Assembly (NCBI GenBank): GCA_020201415.1
Contig: JAIVGW010000258.1
Span: forward strand, 1-5,896
Direction: 5' to 3'
Source of the DNA: Lentisphaerota bacterium
GTDB taxonomy: Bacteria; Verrucomicrobiota; Kiritimatiellia; JAAZAB01
Length of the DNA: 5,896 nucleotides
This document shows positions 5,246 to 5,896 of this stretch, in pieces (the first letter of the stretch is position 1; each line of letters opens with the position of its first letter). The notes under the pieces are model-generated. The model was not told the DNA's origin. It saw nothing but the letters and a program-made list of their open reading frames with translations, and searched no databases. Position numbers and translations under genes: made by a program.

Positions 5246-5896
5246 TTAAAGATCGATCCAGATCGGACTGGTCCACTGGTGCGCGCCGGTGCCGTCCTCG
5301 ACCCGGATGTAATACACGGCAAACGGAGCGGGATGATACGGGGCATCGCGCAACGCCACGGTTTCCAAAGGTTCGACATCCTCAAAAACGATTTCATTGA
5401 CGGAGTCCGTCACGGCGGGCCCTTGCAGCTTGCGCACATCCACAGCCTCACCGTTGCGCATCAGGGTCACACAGGCCTGTTTCGTCGTCTGCAAAGTCAG
5501 ACGCAGACGCAGTTCGCGCCGGCGGCGCAGCGCGGCATCGGCGGCAACGGCCTGACCCATACCGGCGTCCGCAATCGAAAAATCCAACAGCGAACGCACA
5601 TGCGTCGTGGCGTAGGTGCTCCGCCGTTGCATGGCCTCGAACAAGGCCGCGCGGGTGAGCCGCGGGGCCCGCACGGCCGCCAGGCCCTTGTGGGCAAAGC
5701 CGTTGACAAACGGCAGACTGTAGGGCGGTGTACGGAAATGGTTGACACTGCCCGGCAGCGTGGCATGGTCGTCACTGGAGGCAATCACGCCGAAACGCGC
5801 GCCGGCCTTCAGCGCATCCACGAAATAGGCCGGCGCATCATTGTTGCCGCCGCAGATCGGCAGGCGGGTATGGCGCATTTCGGAAGAGCCCCAGCT
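5246..5896 (-). CDS. DUF3604-like PHP-type metallohydrolase, C-terminal part (runs off right edge)
   Basis: The 216 visible residues are the C-terminal portion; the reading frame stays open to base 5896. The first residues, WGSSE, and then DALKAGARFGVIASSDDHATLPG (visible residues about 27-49) match the DUF3604 pattern as I know it. The SDDH motif supplies Asp/His residues typical of PHP-like metal sites. The rest (about 100-216) looks like a beta-rich tail, ending in YYIRVEDGTGAHQWTSPIWIDL. Earlier metal ligands would lie outside the window. DUF3604 proteins are uncharacterised putative hydrolases, often found in bacteria that degrade complex carbohydrates. An ATG at 5878 exists but would cut the conserved GSSE motif, so the true start is upstream. 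It is followed 17 bases later by the DUF4380-like gene on the same strand. Confidence 0.8.
   Translation of the reverse strand, partial: SWGSSEMRHTRLPICGGNNDAPAYFVDALKAGARFGVIASSDDHATLPGSVNHFRTPPYSLPFVNGFAHKGLAAVRAPRLTRAALFEAMQRRSTYATTHVRSLLDFSIADAGMGQAVAADAALRRRRELRLRLTLQTTKQACVTLMRNGEAVDVRKLQGPAVTDSVNEIVFEDVEPLETVALRDAPYHPAPFAVYYIRVEDGTGAHQWTSPIWIDL

Noticed and set aside
5229..5276. Upstream in-frame ATG (5276) as start of the DUF4380-like gene
   Set aside because: It would overlap the end of the DUF3604-like gene by 31 bases, has no ribosome site, and would bypass the clear AGGAG before the ATG at 5228.
1..5896. CRISPR array, tRNA, rRNA, defence island or prophage genes
   Set aside because: No spaced repeats, tRNA-like cloverleaf, rRNA segment, nuclease/helicase defence module or phage gene was recognised on either strand.

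Overview
The window looks like ordinary bacterial chromosome with a moderately high GC content, densely packed genes and Shine-Dalgarno sites. It carries a three-domain NifU and NifS pair outside any visible nitrogen-fixation context, a TolQ/TolR/TonB-type energy-transduction cluster, and a DUF4380-like plus DUF3604-like gene pair. That mix would suit a member of the Planctomycetes-Verrucomicrobia-Lentisphaerae group or a similar environmental lineage. This is only an impression from gene content; no RNA marker gene is present to support it.

Left edge (1-368): a minus-strand gene starts at 116 and runs off the window. It encodes the start of a stand-alone NFU-type Fe-S carrier. Its first 103 visible bases next to the edge (1-103) are an exact inverted copy of 982-1084, inside the C-terminal NFU domain of the nifU gene. 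The 252-base spacer (117-368) is AT-rich in its left half. It holds a good sigma70-like promoter facing left, a small dyad over that promoter's -10/start region, a GC-rich hairpin, and a strong ribosome binding site for nifU.

Centre left (369-2380): nifU and nifS overlap by 4 bases and are translationally coupled. NifS is a PLP cysteine desulfurase that passes sulfur to NifU. NifU assembles clusters on its IscU-like domain and also has a permanent [2Fe-2S] domain and an NFU carrier domain. With no nitrogenase genes in sight, they probably form a general Fe-S assembly system.

Centre right (2424-4310): on the same strand, 43 bases further on, lie three tightly spaced genes for a proton-driven envelope motor. 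They encode a TolQ/ExbB channel, a TolR/ExbD partner with the membrane aspartate, and a short TonB/TolA-type transducer with an SxxxH transmembrane motif, a proline-rich periplasmic spacer and a C-terminal TonB/TolA domain.

Right (4314-5896): two minus-strand genes converge on the Tol/TonB cluster with only 3 bases between stop codons. Downstream is a galactose-mutarotase-like protein (DUF4380-like), preceded by the 3' part of a DUF3604-like PHP-type metallohydrolase gene that continues past the right edge.

Most of the window is recognisable. The one truly odd structure is the exact inverted duplication of the NFU coding segment at the left edge.
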